A stretch of DNA of 5,340 nt, from contig CAMWQX010000102.1 in assembly GCA_947176475.1 (NCBI GenBank), positions 1 through 5,340 of the forward strand, in the 5' to 3' direction. Below are positions 1 to 5,330 of the stretch, in pieces; the first letter of the stretch is position 1; each line of letters begins with the position of its first letter. A model generated the notes under the pieces. That model did no database searches, was not told the origin of the DNA, and was given only the letters and a program-made list of their open reading frames with translations. The stretch comes from an uncultured Bacillota bacterium (lineage in GTDB: Bacteria > Bacillota_I > Bacilli_A > RF39 > UBA660). Made by a program: the position numbers and the translations under genes.

Positions 1-103
1 TTAGTATATCATATCAATAATAGTTTAGGTATATCACTAATATAATTATATTAATGGTAGACACATTTGGACAGTATTCCTACTCTCTTAAAAAGAGTAG
101 GGA
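1..103. other. Non-coding AT-rich stretch downstream of zupT
   Basis: I see no gene here on either strand. It holds a 16-bp perfect palindrome of A and T only (TAATATAATTATATTA, 38-53) and two similar short strings, ttagtatatcat (1-12) and ttaggtatatcac (25-37). It also holds the hairpin at 79-101, listed separately. A TATAAT lies inside the palindrome on both strands, but neither has a convincing -35 box at the right distance. The next gene, if any, lies outside the window. Confidence 0.6.
79..101 (-). terminator. Hairpin after zupT, weak terminator candidate
   Basis: Eight perfect base pairs (CCTACTCT at 79-86 against AGAGTAGG at 94-101) close a 7-base loop, starting two bases after the zupT stop codon at 104. 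The position suits a 3'-end structure. In the minus-strand transcript the bases after the stem are AATACTGTCC, with no U tract, so this does not look like a classical intrinsic terminator. It may instead be a 3'-stabilising hairpin. Confidence 0.4.
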
Positions 104-841
104 CTAAAAGAAAATGATGCTAATTAGATTAAAGATAATGGCTATAATGATGCCTATTAGGAAACACTTCCCCTTCTCTAACCTTTTGGCTTCTTTATAG
201 ATGCTGTTAATACTTAGTGTGATCATGATTCCGGCAACAAATATCAATATAATCCCTATTGTTATATCATTTATATAACGATGAAGAAATATGAAGGCAA
301 TAAGGGCTCCTAGGGGTTCAGCGAGAGAGGCGATGAATGATGCTTTTATCCCCTTTTTGATTGATCCTGTAGATTTTGCAATGGGAATACATATACATAT
401 TCCTTCAGGAATATTATGAAGCATTATGGCGATACTGAGCTTTATTCCTAAATTTTGATTGTTAAGGCTTGTCATAAATGTGGCTATTCCTTCAGGAAAG
501 TTATGAAGCATAAGTCCGATTAAGGATAATATGCCGACTTTGTATAGACTACTCTCCTCCTCTACTTTTTTATCTAAAATATTGATTATTAAGCATCCTA
601 GGTAAAAGGATAGTATACTTATTATGAGGCTTTTAACGATGCTAAACGCCGAGAAAATAGTAAAAATACTTGTCGGCAGAAGATCTAAAATGGATATAAG
701 AATCATTATTGTGCCAGAAAAGCCTAAAATTAAGCTCATAGAGCCTTTTTTGTCTATTTTAGGTATAAATACTAGCAAAGAACCAATTAGTGTCCCAAAA
801 CCGGCTATTGTGCATATTATGAGAGGTATTAATATATTCAT
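104..841 (-). CDS. zupT: ZIP family divalent metal transporter, ZupT type
   Basis: Predicted to import divalent metals (Zn, possibly Fe or Mn) across the cytoplasmic membrane. The 245-residue product shows eight hydrophobic segments, near residues 3-25, 35-55, 69-88, 101-123, 133-154, 164-186, 191-211 and 226-244. The paired metal-site motifs are HNFPEGIATF in segment 4 (His113, Asn114, Glu117) and HNIPEG in segment 5 (His142, Asn143, Glu146), as known for the ZupT/GufA branch. The later SLAEPLGA motif in segment 6 also fits. Length is close to the roughly 257 residues of E. coli ZupT. The loop between segments 3 and 4 is short and has no histidine-rich run. Two cysteines directly after the second motif (EGICIC) are unusual. 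I chose ATG 841 because MNILIPL aligns with the normal family N-terminus. The in-frame ATG at 877 abuts the terminator U tract and adds 12 residues. Neither start has a visible Shine-Dalgarno. A terminator separates it from the gene upstream, so it may be transcribed separately or by read-through. Confidence 0.93.
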   Translation of the reverse strand: MNILIPLIICTIAGFGTLIGSLLVFIPKIDKKGSMSLILGFSGTIMILISILDLLPTSIFTIFSAFSIVKSLIISILSFYLGCLIINILDKKVEEESSLYKVGILSLIGLMLHNFPEGIATFMTSLNNQNLGIKLSIAIMLHNIPEGICICIPIAKSTGSIKKGIKASFIASLAEPLGALIAFIFLHRYINDITIGIILIFVAGIMITLSINSIYKEAKRLEKGKCFLIGIIIAIIFNLISIIFF

Positions 842-877
842 ATTAAATATTATTAAGAATTGGCTAATTTTATGCAT

Positions 878-908
878 AAAAAAACTATAATATTGCTATT
901 ATAGTTTT
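878..908 (-). terminator. Intrinsic terminator of the repeat/coiled-coil membrane protein gene
   Basis: A perfect 12-bp stem (881-892 AAAACTATAATA against 897-908 TATTATAGTTTT) closes a 4-base loop. In the minus-strand transcript it is followed by a run of seven U (884-878, partly within the stem). It starts five bases after the TAA stop at 914-916. The plus-strand continuation (AATTATT) has no U run, so termination is expected only for leftward transcription. The stem is mostly A-U, so some read-through into zupT is possible. Confidence 0.85.
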
Positions 909-913
909 AATTA

Positions 914-3718
914 TTAATGTACTAAATCTAAAAGTGGAGCTTTATTGGCTTCAGCAGCTCTTTTTATATCATCTGTTGCGTCTTCTTCGCTTATTCCTAA
1001 TCCTGTAGTATCCATATTGAAAGCTTCAGTAGCATTTGTACCAGTGTAGGTATACATTGAAGTTCCATCATATGGAATACTATTATAAGATGAGTTTTGA
1101 TTTAATGGTGTTTCACCATCGATAGTTAAATCTTCTTCGATTTCACTAGGAATTGGTGTTTCATCTTCTAATAGTAAGGAATTTACAGTTGACAAGATAT
1201 CATCGCCATTTGTATTGAATAAATCATTATCAGTTGTCTCTTCAGTCTTATATTTTATGTTTTCGGAAATATCATCAGCAGATTCCGCATCACGGGTAGC
1301 TGCAAATAAATTTTTACCGACAGTTAGACAGAATAGCAATGAACATGCTGCAAGAGCGGTTACTGTAAATGCTCCCTTAACTTTTAAATTATGGTATTTG
1401 TCATTAGCATATCTCTCATAGCGATCTTCTAATTTATCATATTTATTAGCTATAAAGGTATACATACTTTCATATTTAGCATCAATTTCGGCTGTATGTC
1501 TTTTGGTTTCTACGCGAACTTTATCTGTGATCTTGCGATCAGCAATCCAGTCCATAAGGGATAAATAAAGAGCCTTTTGGGTTGTATAAAATTTGGATTC
1601 GGAAATGTCTTCCGTAATTTCACGAGATGCTAAGACTTTTAGGACATCTTCATCAACAATTTCAAGATCAATGGTATCGATACTATCAACACCTTCAAGA
1701 GTGGTCATTTTTTGCCCATCTTTATTTTTATCTTTCTTTTTGCCACCGAAGAAGTCTTTTAAAGTGCGTTTTTTCTTGTCTTTATTTGTTTCTTCATCCG
1801 GAGTATCCGATTTATCTTGCTTTCTTTCTGGGGATAAATCAACTATTTGAAGACCATTTACTTCGATAATCTCTCCACCAAATTCATCAGCTAATTCTTG
1901 AATTCCGTCTTTTGGTATTTTGTCTTCAGAATCTTCTTCAGGAGTTTGCTTATCCTCTGTGATTTGTTCTTCTACTTGGGTTGTTTCAGTTGGTCCTTCT
2001 TCATATTCTTCATCTTCATCGAAGAAGTCAACTTCTTCCTCTTCCTCAGGATTTACATCACCTAATTCATTTAATGCCGCTTCAATATCAAGAACTTCTT
2101 TTGCTCTCTCGCCTTCTTCAATACTTTGAGAACCATTTATGAAAAGTAATTCTTCTTCATCGTCACGTTCTTCTATATGACTTCTTGTTTCAGCTCCACT
2201 ATTAATGGCAGCAAGTGTTTCAGCAACGATTTGATCAGTATTTGGCTCAACTACTGTGTTCTTTTTAGCTTCGGCAGCTTTAGCTAATTCTTCTAATTTA
2301 GCTAATCTTTCTTGTTCTTCTTGTTCAGCCTTTTGTTTTTGCTGTTCTTCTAATTTTCTAGCATCTTCAATAGCTTTTTGAATTCTTTCTTGCTCAAGTC
2401 TTTCTTCTTCTTTTTTCTTTTCGGCAGCAAGACGTTCTTCTTCTTTTCTTTTTTCTTCTGCTAATCTTTCCTCTTCTTGTTTTCTAGCTATTTCAGCTAA
2501 GCGAGCTTGTTCAGCTTCCTTTTTCTCCTTTAGAGCTTGAAGATAATTTTTTTCAAATTCCTTCATTGCTTGAGAGAAGACTTCAGCATCAACTTCATTA
2601 ATAGTGAATACATGATTTCTAAATGGAATATCTACGGTTTTATGTTTTTCTACGGCATCAATTTTACCACATAAATTTTCAAAATATGCAGCTTTTTGTT
2701 CTGCCGTTTTAAGGGCATTTACGTAATTCCAATCAATAGTATATGAAGGCTTTTTACGTGCTTGAATAGCTTGAGTAGCTTTAACCCATTCACTCCAACA
2801 TTTTTCGAAAATCATTTTATCACATTTATTTACAACAGCTGAAGAGTTTTTACCTAAAGGTACTCTTGTAGTTTCACCTTTAGGAGAGGAAGCAATTTGT
2901 TTAGCTAGATTATTAAAGTATTCAGCTCTTTGTTCTAGTGTTTCAAAAGAATTAACTAAATCCCAGTCAATACGGAATGATGATAATTCTGCATCAGCGA
3001 TTTTTACTACTTGATTAGCAAAGTTTTGAGCAGCTTGTAATCTATTATAATCATTATTTTGAGTTTCTAATTCTATTAATACTTTTTTGTATCTCTCTAA
3101 GCATTCAACGTAAATGTCAACATCACATTCATTAACAATACAGCAATGTTTTCCTAATGATATACTTTTAGCTGGTTCTTTAACAATATCAATATTAGAA
3201 ATTTTAGTACATAAATCATTATAATATGTTAATTGTTCAGCTAAAGACATTTTAGATACGGCATCTTCATCAATACTAAATTGTGATACAATACCATCTT
3301 CTTTAATGGTTACAGTCTCTTTATAATAGGCTAATAACATATGATTTACATTGATATCGAGAACAGTATTATTAAATTTTCCTCTAGTATTTTGTGTTAC
3401 ATGGGCAGTGAATTCCTTGCCATCTATTTCATATTTGATTAAATCTTTTTTACCTTTTGTTTTAGTAATTTTTTTAAGTTCTTCTGGTAGGCTTTCGCTT
3501 TTTTTGATTAATTCACGACCAATTTCACTTAATTCTAGATTAAGTGTCTTAATTTGAGCATTAATAGTTCTTATTGCCTCTCTTCTTTCAGCACCAAAAC
3601 TACTGATATTATCACGATCAGTAAATAATTTGTCTCTTGATGCAACAAGTTCATCAATGCGTTTTTTCTCGCTTTCAAATCTTTCTTTAATTTTTTCATT
3701 ATTTGCCATAATAAACAT
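914..3718 (-). CDS. Large single-pass membrane protein with triplicate repeats, coiled coils and a juxtamembrane domain shared with its neighbour
   Basis: I do not recognise a named family. Residues are numbered from ATG 3718 (934 residues). Visible in order: coiled coil (about 5-82); a mixed region (93-140) that may hold a degenerate half repeat; three related repeats (147-212, 248-314, 326-392); a long E/K/R/A/Q-rich helix (390-485) with 11-residue periodicity; an acidic stretch (515-600, with runs of Glu and Asp); a Lys-rich stretch (645-670); the shared juxtamembrane domain (710-777); one membrane segment (about 783-800); and an acidic Thr/Asn/Ser-rich tail (801-934). There is no N-terminal signal peptide. 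Positive residues lie before the membrane segment, so the bulk should be cytosolic and the last 130 residues outside. A scaffold role at the membrane is inference. The purine-rich RBS AGAGGGG lies one base before ATG 3718 and ten before ATG 3709 (MANNEKIK), so the true start may be 3709. It has its own promoter and terminator and is probably monocistronic. Confidence 0.9.
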   Translation of the reverse strand: MFIMANNEKIKERFESEKKRIDELVASRDKLFTDRDNISSFGAERREAIRTINAQIKTLNLELSEIGRELIKKSESLPEELKKITKTKGKKDLIKYEIDGKEFTAHVTQNTRGKFNNTVLDINVNHMLLAYYKETVTIKEDGIVSQFSIDEDAVSKMSLAEQLTYYNDLCTKISNIDIVKEPAKSISLGKHCCIVNECDVDIYVECLERYKKVLIELETQNNDYNRLQAAQNFANQVVKIADAELSSFRIDWDLVNSFETLEQRAEYFNNLAKQIASSPKGETTRVPLGKNSSAVVNKCDKMIFEKCWSEWVKATQAIQARKKPSYTIDWNYVNALKTAEQKAAYFENLCGKIDAVEKHKTVDIPFRNHVFTINEVDAEVFSQAMKEFEKNYLQALKEKKEAEQARLAEIARKQEEERLAEEKRKEEERLAAEKKKEEERLEQERIQKAIEDARKLEEQQKQKAEQEEQERLAKLEELAKAAEAKKNTVVEPNTDQIVAETLAAINSGAETRSHIEERDDEEELLFINGSQSIEEGERAKEVLDIEAALNELGDVNPEEEEEVDFFDEDEEYEEGPTETTQVEEQITEDKQTPEEDSEDKIPKDGIQELADEFGGEIIEVNGLQIVDLSPERKQDKSDTPDEETNKDKKKRTLKDFFGGKKKDKNKDGQKMTTLEGVDSIDTIDLEIVDEDVLKVLASREITEDISESKFYTTQKALYLSLMDWIADRKITDKVRVETKRHTAEIDAKYESMYTFIANKYDKLEDRYERYANDKYHNLKVKGAFTVTALAACSLLFCLTVGKNLFAATRDAESADDISENIKYKTEETTDNDLFNTNGDDILSTVNSLLLEDETPIPSEIEEDLTIDGETPLNQNSSYNSIPYDGTSMYTYTGTNATEAFNMDTTGLGISEEDATDDIKRAAEANKAPLLDLVH
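1388..1591 (-). repeat. Shared juxtamembrane domain, copy in the 934-residue protein (residues 710-777)
   Basis: This segment lies just before the single membrane span and is homologous to residues 40-106 of the neighbouring 485-residue protein. From Lys748 to Asp773 the two align without gaps with 17 of 26 positions identical, including YT, IANKYD, YER and AND. Further upstream, Tyr711, Lys715, Leu717-Tyr718-Leu719, Met722 and Ile730 match their counterparts, with one single-residue gap between 730 and 748. The DNA is also alike: 1437-1462 and 5048-5073 differ at 3 of 26 bases. Topology puts the domain in the cytosol. Function is unknown. Confidence 0.85.
2378..2476 (-). repeat. Three 33-bp units encoding an 11-residue charged helix repeat
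   Basis: Residues 415-447 read as three successive 11-residue units: EEERLAEEKRK, EEERLAAEKKK, EEERLEQERIQ. They sit inside a longer charged helical region (390-485) of Glu, Lys, Arg, Ala and Gln with no proline. The pattern fits either a right-handed 11-mer (hendecad) coiled coil or an ER/K-type single alpha helix acting as a rigid spacer between the repeat region and the acidic stretch. Confidence 0.75.
2543..2743 (-). repeat. Protein repeat unit 3 (residues 326-392)
   Basis: Third copy of the internal repeat. It starts YTIDWNYV, continues AEQKAAYFENLCGKI and ends with IPF then INEVDAEVF. It matches unit 2 most clearly in its first half (IDW, V five residues after the Ile, EQ, YF, NL). The two cysteines seen in the last part of units 1 and 2 are replaced by Val376 and Ala384. 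It runs straight into the long charged helix. Confidence 0.75.
2777..2977 (-). repeat. Protein repeat unit 2 (residues 248-314)
   Basis: Second copy. It starts FRIDWDLV, continues LEQRAEYFNNLAKQI and ends VPLGKN then VVNKCDKMIFEKC. The spacing from the Ile of ID to the Asn of VN is 47 residues, as in unit 1 (46 in unit 3). The linkers between units look helical and charged. Confidence 0.78.
3083..3280 (-). repeat. Protein repeat unit 1 (residues 147-212)
   Basis: First clear copy. It starts FSIDEDAV, continues AEQLTYYNDLCTKI and ends ISLGKH then IVNECDVDIYVEC. The consensus over the three copies is an ID(W) start, EQ twelve residues after the Ile, aromatic pair plus Asn-Leu, a short I/V-P-L-G-K strand, then a V/I-N-x-x-D helix start. 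Residues 93-135 upstream (TVLDINVNHMLLAYYKE) may be a degenerate half copy, which I consider weak. Confidence 0.75.
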
Positions 3719-3719
3719 A

Positions 3720-3726
3720 CCCCTCT
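3720..3726 (-). promoter_or_regulatory. Ribosome binding site that leaves the start codon ambiguous
   Basis: The transcript reads AGAGGGG here. It ends one base before ATG 3718 and ten bases before the in-frame ATG 3709. Measured from the GAGG core, the spacings are 3 and 12 bases, both away from the usual optimum. The sequence before ATG 3709 (GTTTATT) resembles that before the neighbour's start (GTTTAAAT), which mildly favours 3709. Confidence 0.6.
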
Positions 3727-3760
3727 TCTGCTTATTTTTCTAATAATTCCTTAAATTTTG

Positions 3761-3776
3761 GCGTGGTCTACCACAC
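3761..3776 (-). promoter_or_regulatory. Hairpin near the 5' end of the leader
   Basis: The transcript reads GTGTGG-TAGA-CCACGC: six pairs, one of them G-U, around a 4-base loop. It lies only a few bases after the expected transcription start (about 3778-3781). A hairpin this close to the 5' end could protect the mRNA from 5'-dependent decay or serve as a protein site. About 51 bases separate it from ATG 3709, so it does not block the ribosome binding site. Confidence 0.5.
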
Positions 3777-3786
3777 TTAATTTCGA

Positions 3787-3815
3787 ATGATACCATATTT
3801 ATCATAAATTGTCAA
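3787..3815 (-). promoter_or_regulatory. Sigma-A type extended -10 promoter for the 934-residue protein
   Basis: On the minus strand, a perfect -35 box TTGACA (3815-3810) is followed by a 17-base spacer and the -10 box TATCAT (3792-3787), five of six matches to consensus. TGG stands directly before the -10, giving an extended -10. The expected start is near 3778-3781, leaving a leader of about 60-70 bases. It lies between the terminator of the upstream gene and this gene, so the two genes can be expressed independently. Confidence 0.82.
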
Positions 3816-3825
3816 ATCTTTGACA
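3810..3825. promoter_or_regulatory. 16-bp inverted repeat overlapping the -35 box, operator candidate
   Basis: The sequence TGTCAAA-TC-TTTGACA has two perfect 7-base arms around a 2-base centre. The whole -35 hexamer of the promoter lies inside one arm. A dimeric regulator bound here would cover the -35. The arms contain TTGACA itself, so part of the symmetry could arise by chance from an upstream copy of that hexamer in reverse. Confidence 0.5.
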
Positions 3826-3828
3826 CTG

Positions 3829-3853
3829 AAAAAAGAATAGTATAAAACTATTC
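3829..3853 (-). terminator. Intrinsic terminator of the 485-residue protein gene
   Basis: The minus-strand transcript forms a 7-bp stem (GAATAGT against ACTATTC, 3853-3847 with 3841-3835) with a 5-base loop, followed by six U (3834-3829). It begins five bases after the TAG stop at 3859-3861. The stem is short and A-U rich, so termination may be incomplete and some transcripts may continue into the next gene. Confidence 0.75.
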
Positions 3854-3858
3854 ATTTG

Positions 3859-5316
3859 CTAATTTTCATCTTCTTCATAACTTAATACTTTTACGGGATT
3901 AGAATTTAAAGGCATTATTTCAAATTCGACTTCATCGTCAAATATTAAATCATCAATTTTGTAAAGATAACTATCTAATTCATCATCAGTTAGGAAATAA
4001 CTTGGCATATTTGAGTCAATCATGTTATGGAAATCAGTAACGTTTCTTATCCATTGATCAACATAGGCATCCCCATCATAAGTTTTACCAAATTTTTCCA
4101 TACTAGTTATATTATAATCAAATTCATATCTTTTTAGGTTGATGATGAATGCGATGATACCCCCTTCAGGAGATGGATAAACGATTATATTACCTTCATC
4201 ATCTTTTTGACCGCCCATATTATTTTTATAGATAGAATTAATACTTCCGTATTGGCCTCTTTCAGCATATGATACACCTAAAGCATAAGATTTATATTCA
4301 AAGGGAATACCAACTAAGTCACTTATTCTTCCCATATACTCGCTGTATTTTAGACCATTTCTTAAAGTAATATCTTCTTTTTGGACGGTTTTATCTTCTT
4401 TATGGTCGTGCATCCAATTGGGTTCAATTATAAATATCTCATCAGTGGTAATGAAATCATCTTTAGATTCATAGCCATAGTCCGTAACATCAATATTTAA
4501 ATATTTGCTTGGATTGCGGTAGAAAAAGTAGACATACATAATTGCAACAGTTTCCGGATTAGTTAAATCATATCTACTTCCATCAATTAAGGTATCAATA
4601 TTACTATAATCATTGGTAGCCTGTTTAAAGACATCAATTAAATATTCATGATTTAAATTAAAGTAATTGGCATATTCCTTAACAAAGTATTCAAATTTTT
4701 GTTGCTTTTCCGGACTTAAGAAGTGATTAGGCATCATTTCTTGGGTATATACCATAGCTTCAGCATTAAAAGAATTCTCACGGGTTAAATTCGATAAAGG
4801 CGTGTTTGCAATAAAGTTGTCGGGTTTTTCGGTTAATTCAATAGTATTATCTGTATTTAGATAGGCATAATATGTTGGTTCCATTGGGGGTTCTTCTATG
4901 CCTTTTTCGTTAATTAAGGTTGGATCCTTTAAAATAAGAAGTAAACTTAGGGCTAAGCCAAGACTTAATTTTCCTGTACCAATTAGTTTATTTAAAATAT
5001 TGTATCCAAAATCATTAGCAAGACGTTCATATTTTTCTTCAAAACGATCATATTTATTGGCTATTAAAGTATAAATTAAAGCATATTTCTTATCGACGAT
5101 AACGGCATTAGCGCGGTTTAGAATAGCTGTTTTATTGATTGGCTGAGTTTGCATATACTCCATTATGTATAGATATAATCTTTTCTTTAGACGATAAATT
5201 AAAGATTTAGGTGCTTTGTCTAGATATTTTCTACGATACATGACTTTTAGAGTTTTGTTCTTAACGCGCATATCTGTTGGGATATAAATGTAATTATCTT
5301 TATTAGCTTTTTTCAT
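3859..5316 (-). CDS. Single-pass membrane protein with an extracellular lysozyme-like (putative peptidoglycan hydrolase) domain
   Basis: 485 residues. The basic N-terminus (1-110) includes the juxtamembrane domain (40-106) shared with the neighbouring protein. A membrane segment follows (about 111-129, LSLGLALSLLLIL core), then an acidic C-terminal region. By the positive-inside rule the N-terminus is cytosolic and residues 130-485 are outside. Residues 338-430 resemble lysozyme-fold glucosaminidases or transglycosylases: ALGVSYAERGQYGS (candidate catalytic Glu352), then KNNMGGQ (365-369), then a tyrosine and SPEGGIIAFIINLKRY (381-397). Known glucosaminidases show a comparable order: ALETGWG, NN-FG, then a Y-S segment and a closing helix. 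Residues 200-275 are helical and include YFNLNHEYLIDVFKQ, like the start of a transglycosylase lobe but with no matching catalytic Glu. I infer a membrane-anchored wall-cutting or wall-binding protein; activity is unproven. The start at ATG 5316 is well supported by GGGGAGGT six bases upstream. Its promoter lies outside the window. Confidence 0.85.
   Translation of the reverse strand: MKKANKDNYIYIPTDMRVKNKTLKVMYRRKYLDKAPKSLIYRLKKRLYLYIMEYMQTQPINKTAILNRANAVIVDKKYALIYTLIANKYDRFEEKYERLANDFGYNILNKLIGTGKLSLGLALSLLLILKDPTLINEKGIEEPPMEPTYYAYLNTDNTIELTEKPDNFIANTPLSNLTRENSFNAEAMVYTQEMMPNHFLSPEKQQKFEYFVKEYANYFNLNHEYLIDVFKQATNDYSNIDTLIDGSRYDLTNPETVAIMYVYFFYRNPSKYLNIDVTDYGYESKDDFITTDEIFIIEPNWMHDHKEDKTVQKEDITLRNGLKYSEYMGRISDLVGIPFEYKSYALGVSYAERGQYGSINSIYKNNMGGQKDDEGNIIVYPSPEGGIIAFIINLKRYEFDYNITSMEKFGKTYDGDAYVDQWIRNVTDFHNMIDSNMPSYFLTDDELDSYLYKIDDLIFDDEVEFEIMPLNSNPVKVLSYEEDEN
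4999..5199 (-). repeat. Shared juxtamembrane domain, copy in the 485-residue protein (residues 40-106)
   Basis: Counterpart of residues 710-777 of the neighbouring protein. The best-conserved core is KYALIYTLIANKYD (77-90) followed by YER (96-98) and AND (100-102). Tyr41, Lys45, Leu47-Tyr48-Leu49, Met52 and Ile60 match the other copy. Here the domain lies near the N-terminus, there near the C-terminal end of a long cytosolic part. In both it sits about five residues before the membrane segment. Confidence 0.85.
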
Positions 5317-5322
5317 ATTTAA

Positions 5323-5330
5323 ACCTCCCC
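5323..5330 (-). promoter_or_regulatory. Strong ribosome binding site
   Basis: The transcript reads GGGGAGGT, a close match to the anti-Shine-Dalgarno complement, six bases before ATG 5316. It fixes that start and suggests good translation. Confidence 0.88.

Noticed and set aside
38..53. 16-bp palindrome TAATATAATTATATTA as an operator
   Set aside because: It consists only of A and T in a very AT-rich stretch, has no nearby promoter or gene in the window, and is easily explained by chance.
55..64. TGGTAGAC shared with the leader hairpin at 3761-3776
   Set aside because: Only eight bases match and the flanking dyad is absent at this site, so a common element is not supported.
842..877. Longer zupT start at ATG 877
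   Set aside because: The ATG directly follows the terminator U tract with no ribosome binding site, and the 12 extra residues are not expected in the ZupT family, while ATG 841 matches the usual N-terminus.
624..890. Plus-strand open frame of 88 codons
   Set aside because: It lies antisense to zupT, which has clear family motifs, and has no ribosome binding site or recognisable content.
1215..2129. Four plus-strand open frames (1215-1421, 1593-1850, 1627-1869, 1920-2129)
   Set aside because: They are antisense to the 934-residue gene. Their Ser-, Phe- and Leu-rich products mirror the acidic and Lys-rich codons of the real frame.
2378..2476. A DNA tandem repeat or CRISPR-like array
   Set aside because: The 33-bp units lie in frame inside a coding region, have no unique spacers and differ at many bases. 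They reflect the 11-residue helix pattern.
3351..3557. Plus-strand open frame of 68 codons
   Set aside because: It is antisense to the N-terminal part of the 934-residue protein, whose frame continues intact through it.
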